Below, piece after piece: positions 50,916 to 57,995 of a stretch of 64,000 nt of DNA; the stretch's first letter is position 1, and every line of letters begins with the position of its first letter. Location of the stretch: positions 1 to 64,000 of the IMG/VR virus record IMGVR_UViG_3300032053_000043, one strand, 5' to 3'. This stretch comes from a virus. A model generated the notes under the pieces. It was not told where the DNA came from. It saw only the letters and a program-made list of their open reading frames with translations, and searched no databases. A program made the translations under genes and the position numbers.

Positions 50916-50945
50916 CATAAATGAAGGCAACAAAGGAGTGTAACT

Positions 50946-51371
50946 TTGGACCAAGAACTTTGCACTTGCAGACGACCCGTTTCAATTCGGCATTGTCCCA
51001 ACTGCGGAAGCACAAACGCCTACGCAAGACACTCAAGTTCAGTGATTCTGGAGAATCCACTTTCGCCAAGCGAACGTATAGTCTTAAGAGGATTCATGTG
51101 TCGTAGATGTGGTACTACGTACCACGAAGGTGAGGAATGCAAAGCGCCGAAGGCAACAAAGCCAACCGACACTGGCACAAGAGTAAGCCCAGATGTACCA
51201 CTTGATAGACAAATGGGCCCACTTATAGCAAGAGCGTCGGACGTGGGCCGCAGGCGTATATTGGGATACCTAAATAAATATCCCTCCAACTTTACGGTCA
51301 AGGCGGTTCACGTAGACGAACACGGGGTGGTAACGATAGATGAATCCATACACGAAAAGGCTTCGCCATGA
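50946..51371 (+). CDS. Zinc-finger protein (141 residues)
   Basis: Likely TTG start at 50946, seven bases after AAAGGAG. N-terminal CTCRRPVSIRHCPNCGSTNA and later FMCRRCGTTYHEGEECK form two zinc sites. The C-terminal region has a short helical part (GRRRILGYLNKYPSNFTVK) and a beta end. Perhaps a regulatory nucleic-acid binding protein; no family named. Transcribed from the promoter above. Confidence 0.6.
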   Translation: MDQELCTCRRPVSIRHCPNCGSTNAYARHSSSVILENPLSPSERIVLRGFMCRRCGTTYHEGEECKAPKATKPTDTGTRVSPDVPLDRQMGPLIARASDVGRRRILGYLNKYPSNFTVKAVHVDEHGVVTIDESIHEKASP

Positions 51372-51463
51372 TTGTATCAATTGCAATTGGCATTGTACTA
51401 GCGTACGTTGTACTTTGTGTCTTGGGATTAGTCTTTGAACTAATCGTAGATTGGTTGTCCTAA
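51368..51463 (+). CDS. 31-residue membrane peptide
   Basis: ATG 51368 overlaps the previous stop (ATGA). IVSIAIGIVLAYVVLCVLGL is one membrane span, ending LIVDWLS. Coupled translation suggests it is real. Function unknown. Confidence 0.55.
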   Translation: MIVSIAIGIVLAYVVLCVLGLVFELIVDWLS

Positions 51464-51471
51464 CGGACGTT

Positions 51472-51623
51472 GCGTTCTGGGTTGGAAGATTAGAACACTC
51501 CGTTCGGCGTTTACACCGTAGCGACCGATCCTAGCATATGCGGAGAGAACGGTACTTCCAGCCCAGAACGGAGCGTCCTTCCTGATGGTACGAGTCGGTT
51601 CGATTCCGACTGAGGATGCTCCA
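51472..51623 (+). ncRNA. Putative structured RNA with T-arm-like hairpin
   Basis: Two large stems: 51473-51488 pairs with 51555-51570 (16 pairs, one G-U), enclosing an internal CTCCG/CGGAG helix. Then GGAGCGTCCT (51570-51579) pairs with AGGATGCTCC (51613-51622) and encloses GTCGG-TTCGATT-CCGAC, a perfect tRNA T-arm mimic. It follows a promoter-driven operon and precedes a coding start. No complete cloverleaf can be drawn, so tRNA is not claimed. Confidence 0.5.
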
Positions 51624-51645
51624 CACAAAGATGAAAGGGGGACGT

Positions 51646-51879
51646 ATGCACACAGAGACCTACACAACAAGAAAGGGCCGTACACTGTTCCGGCCCGTCC
51701 TCTCCGAAGAGGAAATAGGAGCGGCGGTAATGGGAAGCAACGACGACGGCTTCTGCCTTGCCTGCGGCGCGTTTGGGCAGCAAGTGGAACCCGATGCCCG
51801 CCGCTACACTTGTGACTGCTGCGGTGAGCCGAAGGTGTTCGGAATACCCGAACTGTTGATAATGGGTATTGTACAATGA
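51646..51879 (+). CDS. Small zinc-ribbon phage protein (77 residues)
   Basis: ATG 51646 after AAAGGGGG. Reads RTLFRPVLSEEEIGAAV, then GFCLACGAFGQQVEPDARRY and CDCCGEPKVFGIPELLIMG. It resembles a small phage/bacterial protein of this layout that I recall, with two Cys pairs and no known role. Earlier ATG codons lie in the hairpin and were rejected. Confidence 0.65.
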   Translation: MHTETYTTRKGRTLFRPVLSEEEIGAAVMGSNDDGFCLACGAFGQQVEPDARRYTCDCCGEPKVFGIPELLIMGIVQ

Positions 51880-52151
51880 CGAAAACCAAGTATGCCAAAG
51901 CACAAGCCGCAAAGCAGCGTTTGCTTGCGGAAGCGAAACTTCGTTCCGAACGGCAGCGGAAGCTTTCGCTGGAAGTACACCGCAGGTTGCACGCAATCGA
52001 CGAACTCGCTAACGCGGTACAAATTCCAATCTTCAAAGATTGGGTCAACACGGAACTTCGTGAAGAGCGTGCCGCGAAGCGCAATACGTTTCGGATTTGG
52101 CGCAAAGCGCAAGCTCAAAAGACGATCCTCGTTTCGAAGGAGCAAAGCTAA
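51876..52151 (+). CDS. Basic helical protein (91 residues)
   Basis: ATG 51876 overlaps the prior stop. Lysine/Arg-rich helix (KAQAAKQRLLAEAKLRSERQ), ending KAQAQKTILVSKEQS. Perhaps nucleic-acid binding. No family. Confidence 0.5.
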   Translation: MTKTKYAKAQAAKQRLLAEAKLRSERQRKLSLEVHRRLHAIDELANAVQIPIFKDWVNTELREERAAKRNTFRIWRKAQAQKTILVSKEQS

Positions 52152-52354
52152 TGGCAACCGCCACACAACCCGTATACTCCGTATACGTTCCCAACGACGC
52201 CGTGCGGATGCACTTGCGTTTGGCGATTTCGCACATTACGGAGTATCTAGGAAAGCTACCACAACCCAGATCGCCTAACGATCTGTTTCACCTTGAGTTA
52301 CTCGGAACGGCGCTGACGCTGTTATATAAAGCGGGGGAAGGAGCTTCGTTATGA
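52151..52354 (+). CDS. Hypothetical 67-residue protein
   Basis: ATG 52151 overlaps the upstream stop (TAATG). Helical: HLRLAISHITEYLGKL then FHLELLGTALTLLYKAGEGA. Unknown. Confidence 0.5.
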   Translation: MATATQPVYSVYVPNDAVRMHLRLAISHITEYLGKLPQPRSPNDLFHLELLGTALTLLYKAGEGASL

Positions 52355-52515
52355 AAACCTTCGTTGTAACAACGAAAGTTTTGGTGTCCGCGGAGACGCC
52401 GGAAGCGGCAAAAGAGATAGGCGAGTTTTTCCTGTTCAAAAACTGGCGCCGCGACACCGACAAAGAAGACGGAGAGTTACTCTCCATACACGTAGAAGAA
52501 AGGTTCAACGAATGA
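52351..52515 (+). CDS. 54-residue protein in the coupled operon
   Basis: ATG 52351 overlaps the previous stop, and its own stop overlaps the next start. KTFVVTTKVLVSAETPEAAK then LLSIHVEERFNE: an alpha/beta plan. Too short for a standard frame list but supported by tight coupling. Function unknown. Confidence 0.55.
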   Translation: MKTFVVTTKVLVSAETPEAAKEIGEFFLFKNWRRDTDKEDGELLSIHVEERFNE

Positions 52516-52706
52516 CGAAGAAAGACTATAAAGCATTCGCAAAAGCGATCGCCGAAGTATGGAAGAAAGCGGATAGCGAGAACTGTCTTTTAGGCGTGTA
52601 TTTCTGGTTGTTGGTAGCGAAGATTAAATGTATCTTCGCCAAAGATAATCCAGACTTCAATGGCTTCGACTTCGATCAGGAAGTCGATAGAAAACGATTG
52701 GGGTAA
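52512..52706 (+). CDS. Hypothetical 64-residue protein
   Basis: ATG 52512 overlaps the stop upstream. DYKAFAKAIAEVWKKADSEN and VYFWLLVAKIKCIFAKDNP: amphipathic helix and aromatic strand. Resembles small phage proteins with no known role. Confidence 0.5.
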   Translation: MTKKDYKAFAKAIAEVWKKADSENCLLGVYFWLLVAKIKCIFAKDNPDFNGFDFDQEVDRKRLG

Positions 52707-52707
52707 C

Positions 52708-52836
52708 ATGAGAATCATCCTACGATCCTCGCCCAAAACCATCGAACGATGGAAGTTCATCGTCGAAGTCACGGGCCTTTGGGCTTGTTGGTTTTTAGTC
52801 TTGTGGTACGGAATATCCAAAGGATGGAAGGAGTAA
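52708..52836 (+). CDS. 42-residue membrane peptide
   Basis: ATG 52708 one base after the previous stop. Basic N-terminal part then one hydrophobic span (FIVEVTGLWACWFLVLWYGI). Probably a small membrane protein. Confidence 0.5.
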   Translation: MRIILRSSPKTIERWKFIVEVTGLWACWFLVLWYGISKGWKE

Positions 52837-52840
52837 CAAA

Positions 52841-53155
52841 GTGGCAAGCGCACAATTTCCGCGTTGCAGTTCGTGTAGACTTCCTGAACATTTCAAGAAT
52901 GTGTTCATCCTCGATCCGCGAGGCGTGGGGGGACATGGCTGGTTACTCATCAACACGCAAAAACCGGGTCCCCGTTCGGGTTTCAACGCAGTTGAAGCCA
53001 CTTCGCTTTCGGAAGCGTTGGAGTGTATGAAAGTAGTACACTTTTTTACAACGGAAGTAAAAGAGAAAGCCGCGTGGGCGGCGCTGAAGAAGTTCATTAC
53101 TTCCAAAGCGAAGCATCCACGTAACTGGAGACAAAAGCTTGGATGGAAGGAGTAG
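52841..53155 (+). CDS. Hypothetical 104-residue protein
   Basis: GTG start 52841 behind AAGGAG. CSSCRLPEHFKNVFILDPRG, then NAVEATSLSEALECMKVVHF: one Cys pair and alpha/beta fold. Unknown family. Precedes a palindrome. Confidence 0.5.
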   Translation: MASAQFPRCSSCRLPEHFKNVFILDPRGVGGHGWLLINTQKPGPRSGFNAVEATSLSEALECMKVVHFFTTEVKEKAAWAALKKFITSKAKHPRNWRQKLGWKE

Positions 53156-53180
53156 CTTCGCTGGCAAACATGAACTAATA

Positions 53181-53209
53181 CGAAAGTATTAACTTTGTTG
53201 ATACTTTCG
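53181..53209. repeat. Palindrome CGAAAGTATTAAC-TTT-GTTGATACTTTCG
   Basis: Thirteen-base arms with one mismatch: the best copy of the AAAGTRTYAAC family. It stands alone between two operons, upstream of a small gene. Confidence 0.75.
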
Positions 53210-53228
53210 CAAAGCGATAAGGCAAATT

Positions 53229-53396
53229 ATGAAACAACGTCACCACGCCGCTGGCTACGTTTACCAACCCCGCAAGAGCGACGATCCCACGCGGGTCCAA
53301 TGGCTCATTGCCAAGCAACTCCGTAGAATTGCCAAGCGCGAACGCGCCAGAAAGGAAACTGAACATGAAACCAAAGTGCAAATTGACCGGCGTTGA
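53229..53396 (+). CDS. 55-residue basic protein
   Basis: ATG 53229. KQRHHAAGYVYQPRKSDDPT followed by a helical Arg/Lys-rich stretch. It overlaps the start of the next gene (53365) in another frame. Nucleic-acid-binding by charge only. Confidence 0.45.
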   Translation: MKQRHHAAGYVYQPRKSDDPTRVQWLIAKQLRRIAKRERARKETEHETKVQIDRR

Positions 53397-53550
53397 TGGA
53401 AACGTTTTCGCTATTATCGGACAAGTTCGCAGTGTACTAAGAAAGGCCGGGCAACAGGATAAGGCCGCGGAGTTCTGCAAACGTGCCTTGATGTCTGATT
53501 CCTACGACGCCGTGCTGCGACTTTGCTTCGACTACGTAGATGTTTCGTAA
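53365..53550 (+). CDS. Conserved 61-residue phage protein
   Basis: ATG 53365 behind AAAGGAAAC. CKLTGVDGNVFAIIGQVRSV then LRKAGQQDKAAEFCKRALMS ... CFDYVDVS. I recall small phage/bacterial proteins with the order KC-LTG-DGN-F---G, LRKAG and a terminal DYVD; no function is known. The upstream in-frame Met was rejected. Confidence 0.65.
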   Translation: MKPKCKLTGVDGNVFAIIGQVRSVLRKAGQQDKAAEFCKRALMSDSYDAVLRLCFDYVDVS

Positions 53551-53578
53551 CTCGTTGAAAACAAAGGAGTTCACTCGC

Positions 53579-53607
53579 TTGACAGCTTTCGCTTTCTGTG
53601 CTACACT
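53579..53607 (+). promoter_or_regulatory. Sigma70-like promoter
   Basis: TTGACA 53579-53584, 17-base spacer, TACACT 53602-53607. It precedes the 53734 gene by about 125 bases. Confidence 0.55.
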
Positions 53608-53733
53608 TCCATCATGGCGCGCGACCGGGGGCTTCCAAGTACATTCTCACAAACATCCGCTTCCTTCCCCGGTCGCAGGATGCGAGTGTCTTTAGTACTA
53701 GAGGCCCTCGGTCAGGTTTGGTAAGGAGTTTCA

Positions 53734-53967
53734 ATGAGCGCCCTTTCGCAAATAGCCGATATGCTGGAGCGTCAGAGGCTCGAACAGAGTTCCCTTCCGA
53801 AGGAATACTCGGTTCAAGTAACGCTGTTTGAATACCAAGGCCGTTGTCCAAAAGCAATTTGGACTATTTCTTCGGTGTTAGGTGGGCTTGAGGACGCCAA
53901 AGCACTCTTTGAGTGCACGAAAGATACTCTAAGAAAGCGCGCGGAAACCGTCGAAATCGACTCGTAA
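53734..53967 (+). CDS. Hypothetical 77-residue protein
   Basis: ATG 53734 behind TAAGGAG. LSQIADMLERQRLEQSS then VQVTLFEYQGRCPKAIWTIS, then helix. Alpha/beta protein, perhaps small regulatory. No family named. Confidence 0.5.
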   Translation: MSALSQIADMLERQRLEQSSLPKEYSVQVTLFEYQGRCPKAIWTISSVLGGLEDAKALFECTKDTLRKRAETVEIDS

Positions 53968-54013
53968 GAGCCTGCAAACAAAAGAGTTACTAACATGCAA
54001 AGCATGTCTGTCC

Positions 54014-54041
54014 TTGACAGGGCAGTAAAAAGTGCTATAAT
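54014..54041 (+). promoter_or_regulatory. Strong sigma70-like promoter
   Basis: TTGACA 54014-54019, 16-base spacer, perfect TATAAT 54036-54041. It is upstream of the 54098 gene and of the structured RNA at 54570. Confidence 0.75.
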
Positions 54042-54097
54042 GAAATTGCAATGGGCGCACGCCGCCCAAATTCACAGAATAGTAGAGGAGAGTCCAT

Positions 54098-54562
54098 ATG
54101 CAAAGCGTTCTCGAAACGGTCTATGGAATCAAAGCCGTAGATTCCAAAGGCAAGGAGAAAATCGACGTTATCTCCGAGAAGAAGTACGAGACTCTGATGT
54201 CCGAAAGGACCGAAGGCGAACCCGAACCAGACATTTCTGCAATCCAATGCTTCAAGCGTTACCTCATCGAAACGCTGGAAGACTTCGTCAACCTTGTTCC
54301 GGATGTTGCGGAACAACTCAATATAATCAACCGTACGGTGGGTATCAAGGAGACGGACGCGATGCGCGACCTACTCCGCACCGCCGGATTCCAGGGAACC
54401 GAAAGCGTTTACGACTTGGCGCCGGCTATTGCGGCAAAGTCCGAAGGACGCAAAGCGGCATCGCCACTGGAAGCTACACTTCGTTCGGCGGGAAAGCTCT
54501 CCGGCGAAGACATTGCAAAGCTTCTGGTGCTGTTGCAGGAGAGGCTCCAGGCTACTTCGTAA
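54098..54562 (+). CDS. Hypothetical 154-residue early protein
   Basis: ATG 54098 behind AGAGGAGAG. Helical: YLIETLEDFVNLVPDVAEQL, RDLLRTAGFQGTESVYDL and EDIAKLLVLLQERLQ. May bind protein partners. Followed by a structured spacer with a terminator. Confidence 0.55.
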   Translation: MQSVLETVYGIKAVDSKGKEKIDVISEKKYETLMSERTEGEPEPDISAIQCFKRYLIETLEDFVNLVPDVAEQLNIINRTVGIKETDAMRDLLRTAGFQGTESVYDLAPAIAAKSEGRKAASPLEATLRSAGKLSGEDIAKLLVLLQERLQATS

Positions 54563-54569
54563 CGAAGTT

Positions 54570-54780
54570 CAGACTCCGGATGCCCCCGCCGGGTGTTCAA
54601 CTCACCTGTAAGGGCGGTCAACCAGCGGGGGACCACTCGGAGTCTGAGCAAGTTGGCGCAGAAGCTACGCTATCGTTCGGGCGTAGCTCGGCGTCCCCCG
54701 GGACCGCCGGGTGTTCAAAGGACAAGGTCTCCAGTCATCCTCCAGACCATGTCCAAAGGACATCCGGCGGTTCTTTTTGT
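54570..54780 (+). ncRNA. Putative structured RNA ending in terminator
   Basis: A 239-base gene-free gap. CAGACTCCG (54570-54578) pairs with CGGAGTCTG (54638-54646), containing CCCCCGC (54583-54589) paired with GCGGGGG (54625-54631). AGCTACGC/GCGTAGCT (54663-54670, 54681-54688) forms another hairpin. ACCGCCGGGTGT (54703-54714) pairs with ACATCCGGCGGT (54760-54771) followed by TTCTTTTTGTTT, a terminator. GCCGGGTGTTCAA occurs twice. Multiple stable stems and a terminator suggest a small regulatory RNA. Confidence 0.6.
54703..54780 (+). terminator. Rho-independent terminator
   Basis: Twelve-base stem ACCGCCGGGTGT/ACATCCGGCGGT with a large internal hairpin loop, followed by a T-rich tail TTCTTTTTG. 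Last element of the structured RNA and end of the promoter-driven unit. Confidence 0.65.
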
Positions 54781-54801
54781 TTCTAGCGAAAGGAGAAACG
54801 T

Positions 54802-55044
54802 ATGAAAGACGCGGAACGATACGCGGTAAAAGCGGGATTCATGCTGGACATTCCAGCACCTGAAGTAATCCGAATCCAAATCGCCTCCGACGGAAAAACG
54901 GTGTGGATCAACACGGAAAACGGGTGTGTTTTCAGGGCGTGTCGCATTAAGGAATTGAATTTGCAAGACGACCGCTTTGAGGACCTTCAAGGCTCCTTTG
55001 AAGCTGGTCTTGTGGCGGCGTTAGGAGAAGAGGAAACAACGTAG
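54802..55044 (+). CDS. Hypothetical 80-residue protein
   Basis: ATG 54802 behind AAAGGAG. Beta-rich middle (EVIRIQIASDGKTVWINTEN), C-terminal helix. Stop overlaps the next GTG start. Perhaps a partner of the J-domain protein by coupling. Confidence 0.5.
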   Translation: MKDAERYAVKAGFMLDIPAPEVIRIQIASDGKTVWINTENGCVFRACRIKELNLQDDRFEDLQGSFEAGLVAALGEEETT

Positions 55045-55532
55045 TGCGCTTAACCTCAACAATCTGGTGGGACACACGTATTCAGGCTTACAGGATGCGT
55101 GCGCCTTTCGAAGCGAAACTCATTGACTTTCTTAAATCCACGATTCCATCCAGTCAGCGTAGTTGGGAGCCGAAAGTAAAGGAATGGATATTCGTCGAAT
55201 TATATTATGTTCCGATGAGATTCATGGCCGAACGCATGTGGCCCGGTTCAACGTTCGTTTCCAAAGAAGAAACCGAAGCCGCAGAGCGCACCGCTGGTGC
55301 GCAGGCGCGTTCCGCTATCAGTGGAGCTTCAAAGACAGAATTGTGGCAAAAGTTCGCAGAATTAACGGGTTGCGTTGGGGTAAGCGATGCCTCAAAGATT
55401 GGTCTTGATAAGGCAAAAGCCAAAGTCGCTTACTTACGGGCAATGATTAAATTCCATCCCGACCGTGGAGGCGACCCCGCGAAAGCGACGGAACTGAATG
55501 TAGTTTGGAAGGAGCTTGAAAAGCTTTTGTAG
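55044..55532 (+). CDS. J-domain protein of a phage type
   Basis: GTG 55044 overlaps the previous stop. N-terminal ~120 residues are unlike known domains (TSTIWWDTRIQAYRMRAPF). The C-terminal part carries YLRAMIKFHPDRGGDPAKAT, with the HPD motif of J domains that stimulate Hsp70 ATPase, and a terminal W. It may recruit host DnaK for replication or assembly. The domain call is fairly firm, the use inferred. Confidence 0.75.
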   Translation: MRLTSTIWWDTRIQAYRMRAPFEAKLIDFLKSTIPSSQRSWEPKVKEWIFVELYYVPMRFMAERMWPGSTFVSKEETEAAERTAGAQARSAISGASKTELWQKFAELTGCVGVSDASKIGLDKAKAKVAYLRAMIKFHPDRGGDPAKATELNVVWKELEKLL

Positions 55533-55548
55533 AAAGGAGTAATCCCAC

Positions 55549-56220
55549 ATGGGAGACGCAATCGTTACAACGAAAAAAATCGGCCTCGCGCCGAAGCCCG
55601 GTTCGCTCCGCGACCGTTTAGCGAAAGCCAACGGCGCCGGCGCAAGCGAGAAGGCTTTGTACCTACTCTTAGATTGCTCTGGTAGTATGTCATCTTGCGA
55701 TGGTACCAGAGCAAGCAAGATCAACTTGCTAAAGCAAGCCGTGGACCGCCTGCTAATCGAAGCCTGCAACAAGCAAGTTCGCATAATCGCTTTCCCCGAA
55801 AGCGATAGCTGTCCCGCACCGCGTCCAGCGTTGCTGCTCAAAGCCGACGTTGATGCGTTGCAAGCCGGCGGCGGTACGCCTATGGGGCAAGCTTTGGCTA
55901 CTTTGTATGACGAAGGCGCTAACGCAGAGCGTGCTATCATTGTCTCCGACGGAGACGCCACTGACCATCCCCTTATCGTGCTACGGGACGTTCTCGAAAA
56001 AGGAAACGCCATCATAACCGACTGCGTACACATTGGTACTTCAAGTGACGGCGAAGCTTTGCTTAAAGAAATCGCTTCGCGTACCGGAGGTATCTACATA
56101 AAGTTTACAAGCGTGGAAAATTTCCGAACTTCGTTCAAATTCTTGGCTCCGCAGCATAGGGCTTTGCTCTTGGAAGCCGGAGCCGCTGCAAAGCTGGGAG
56201 CGACGGAGGTACAAACGTGA
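55549..56220 (+). CDS. VWA-domain protein
   Basis: 223 residues. LLLDCSGSMSSCDGT (residues ~42-56) is a MIDAS motif; GGGTPMGQALATL and IIVSDGDATD supply the other metal ligands. VWA proteins bind partners through a metal ion, often with ATPases. Function in phages is obscure. It follows the J-domain gene. Confidence 0.8.
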   Translation: MGDAIVTTKKIGLAPKPGSLRDRLAKANGAGASEKALYLLLDCSGSMSSCDGTRASKINLLKQAVDRLLIEACNKQVRIIAFPESDSCPAPRPALLLKADVDALQAGGGTPMGQALATLYDEGANAERAIIVSDGDATDHPLIVLRDVLEKGNAIITDCVHIGTSSDGEALLKEIASRTGGIYIKFTSVENFRTSFKFLAPQHRALLLEAGAAAKLGATEVQT

Positions 56221-56447
56221 TCCACGACGGATTTACTCACCTAAACCTTTCTAGGCAACGCAAACACCAACTGCGCTGCCTAAAGCATGGACTGTGCGAA
56301 AGGTGTAGCCGCCGCAAAAGGTTTAGGGGCACAGGATGCTGTCGGCGCTGTATGTACAAAGTTCGACTACGAACGCGTCAACGGGATGGATGCAAAAGGC
56401 AGCAGATCGGCGGACGCGGACATCCACGAACGGAGTTGAAAACATGA
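56217..56447 (+). CDS. Cys/Arg-rich zinc-finger protein
   Basis: GTG 56217 overlaps the VWA stop. CLKHGLCERCSRRKRFRGTG and CCRRCMY: four Cys in two pairs with much Arg, resembling small phage zinc proteins of the RxxGLCxxCxR type. Nucleic-acid binding likely. Confidence 0.55.
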   Translation: MIHDGFTHLNLSRQRKHQLRCLKHGLCERCSRRKRFRGTGCCRRCMYKVRLRTRQRDGCKRQQIGGRGHPRTELKT

Positions 56448-56665
56448 CTCGTTGGTCCGAAGACGAATCCAACTATTGCGCTACCTGCGGTAAGCCTGCA
56501 ATCGAACCGCGTACGATTCCCGGTCCAACTGGCCCTGGCTTTCCCGCTGGAGGTGGTCCGCCGGAAACCGAAGGCTTCGCCTGTTTAAATTGCGGAGCGG
56601 TCCTTTGTGAGGATTGTTTCATTGGAAATGACGGTTTGTGTGCTGATTGTGAGGTCGAAGAATGA
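56444..56665 (+). CDS. Double zinc-knuckle protein (73 residues)
   Basis: ATG 56444 overlaps the previous stop. CATCGKPAIEPRTIPG, CLNCGAVLCEDC and CADCEVEE: three Cys pairs, so probably two zinc ions, ending acidic. Function unknown. Confidence 0.55.
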   Translation: MTRWSEDESNYCATCGKPAIEPRTIPGPTGPGFPAGGGPPETEGFACLNCGAVLCEDCFIGNDGLCADCEVEE

Positions 56666-56901
56666 CTGTAGACCAAGTTCTTAACAGCAATTTGTGGACG
56701 CCAGCCGAAAAGTCTGTTGTCAAATGGCAGTTTCGCAAGTTTGGACACTTCTTCACGGCGCTCTTTGGGACAATGGCTCGCGCAGACGAAGAGAATCTAA
56801 CCAAGCTTGCGCTTGGCTTTCCGGATGAAGTCGCCGGCTTCCGTGAGTGGGCGCATGGCAACCTCGCGGAGCGTTTGCGAAAGGCAGGGTTGGAGATTTG
56901 A
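56662..56901 (+). CDS. Hypothetical 79-residue protein
   Basis: ATG 56662 overlaps the previous stop. LNSNLWTPAEKSVVKWQFRK then ENLTKLALGFPDEVAGFREW: helical; resembles small phage proteins. Its stop overlaps the FtsK-like start. Confidence 0.5.
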   Translation: MTVDQVLNSNLWTPAEKSVVKWQFRKFGHFFTALFGTMARADEENLTKLALGFPDEVAGFREWAHGNLAERLRKAGLEI

Positions 56902-57995
56902 CCCAAGAACAATTAGAAACGCTCGCGTCGCTAATCGAACGTCTGCATTCCCTTGGCGTAACTGCGAAGTTCGTGGACGTTGCCGAAGGCCCTGTAGTCA
57001 CGGTGTACCGATTCTTGCCTACAGGCAAAACGCGGGTGTCTCACCTTGAAGCTTTGAGCGCCGACTTCGCGGTAGCGACTGGTAGCGAAGCTATTGTCGT
57101 GAAACGTGTTCCCGGCGATACTGCCGTTGGCGTTTTCGTCCCGAATCGCGTGCGGGTGCCCGTACATTTCCGTGATTGCGTAGCCAAGGCTTGGGGAGTC
57201 AAGGACGAAAAAGCAGTCCCGCTTTGCCTTGGGATCGACAATTATGGAAACTTCATTGTCGAGGACCTTGCAGAGATGCCACATCTTCTTGTTGCGGGCT
57301 CGACTGGCTCGGGAAAATCTACCCTTTTAACTTCGTTAATCGCCGCAAGTGTTTACTTAGTTGATAGTTCTAGATTAGCACTAATACTTTCCGATACCAA
57401 AGGTGTGGAGTTCGCGCATTTCGCAAAAGTTCCGCATTTGCTCTTCGAGCCAGCGACAAGTCCGTACCAAACCTGCGAAAGGATGGAGTGGCTCGTAAAC
57501 GAAACGGATCGGAGGATGAAGGAATTCAAGTACGCCGGACTCCGTAACATCAAAGAATACAACGAAGGAAACCAAAAGCCATTTCCGTTTATTATCTTGA
57601 TAATCGACGAACTCGCAGATATTCTAACTGATAGGTCGAAGACCGACGACAAACTTTCCCTTGGAAAGCTCGCTGCGGCGCAGTTATCAAGAATTGTTGC
57701 GCGATCCCGTGCGGCTGGTTGTTATGTAATAGCCGCAACGCAACGACCTTCGGTAGATATTGTAGCAGGCTCAATTAAGAGTAACTTTCCCGCGAGAATT
57801 TCATTCCGCTTGCCATCGCAAATCGACAGCCGAACAGTTTTGGGGTATGGTGGCGCGGAGCACCTACTATCGCAAGGCGATATGCTATTCGTTAATCCGA
57901 ACAAGCCGGGCCTCATACGGTTGCACGCGCCTTTGGCATCTTACGTAGACGTGGAGGCTTGCGTAGAAGCTTCAGTAAGGAGTACCAATGCCTGA
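56898..57995 (+). CDS. FtsK/SpoIIIE-like DNA translocase
   Basis: 365 residues from TTG 56898 (overlapping the previous stop TGA). N-terminal winged or beta part GPVVTVYRFLPTGKTRVSHL, Walker A LLVAGSTGSGKSTLLTSLIA, Walker B IILIIDELAD, and VIAATQRPSVDIVAGSIKSN. The plan is that of the FtsK motor without the C-terminal gamma domain. Hexamers pump DNA. In this operon it may act in replication, segregation or an anti-host step. Strong family, inferred role. Confidence 0.85.
   Translation: MTQEQLETLASLIERLHSLGVTAKFVDVAEGPVVTVYRFLPTGKTRVSHLEALSADFAVATGSEAIVVKRVPGDTAVGVFVPNRVRVPVHFRDCVAKAWGVKDEKAVPLCLGIDNYGNFIVEDLAEMPHLLVAGSTGSGKSTLLTSLIAASVYLVDSSRLALILSDTKGVEFAHFAKVPHLLFEPATSPYQTCERMEWLVNETDRRMKEFKYAGLRNIKEYNEGNQKPFPFIILIIDELADILTDRSKTDDKLSLGKLAAAQLSRIVARSRAAGCYVIAATQRPSVDIVAGSIKSNFPARISFRLPSQIDSRTVLGYGGAEHLLSQGDMLFVNPNKPGLIRLHAPLASYVDVEACVEASVRSTNA

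Larger units (their letters stand above)
50454..50945. other. Non-coding region with TG repeat, palindrome and promoter
   Basis: No convincing gene. It includes a (TG)13 microsatellite, AT-rich stretch near 50660-50685, the 20-base-arm palindrome at 50705-50747 and a promoter at 50887-50915. A 64-codon frame at 50450 translates the microsatellite and is not credible. Confidence 0.6.

Noticed and set aside
51528-51618. A tRNA gene using ATCCTAG/TGAGGAT as acceptor
   Set aside because: Acceptor has a mismatch, D-arm and anticodon arm do not form; only the T-arm is convincing.
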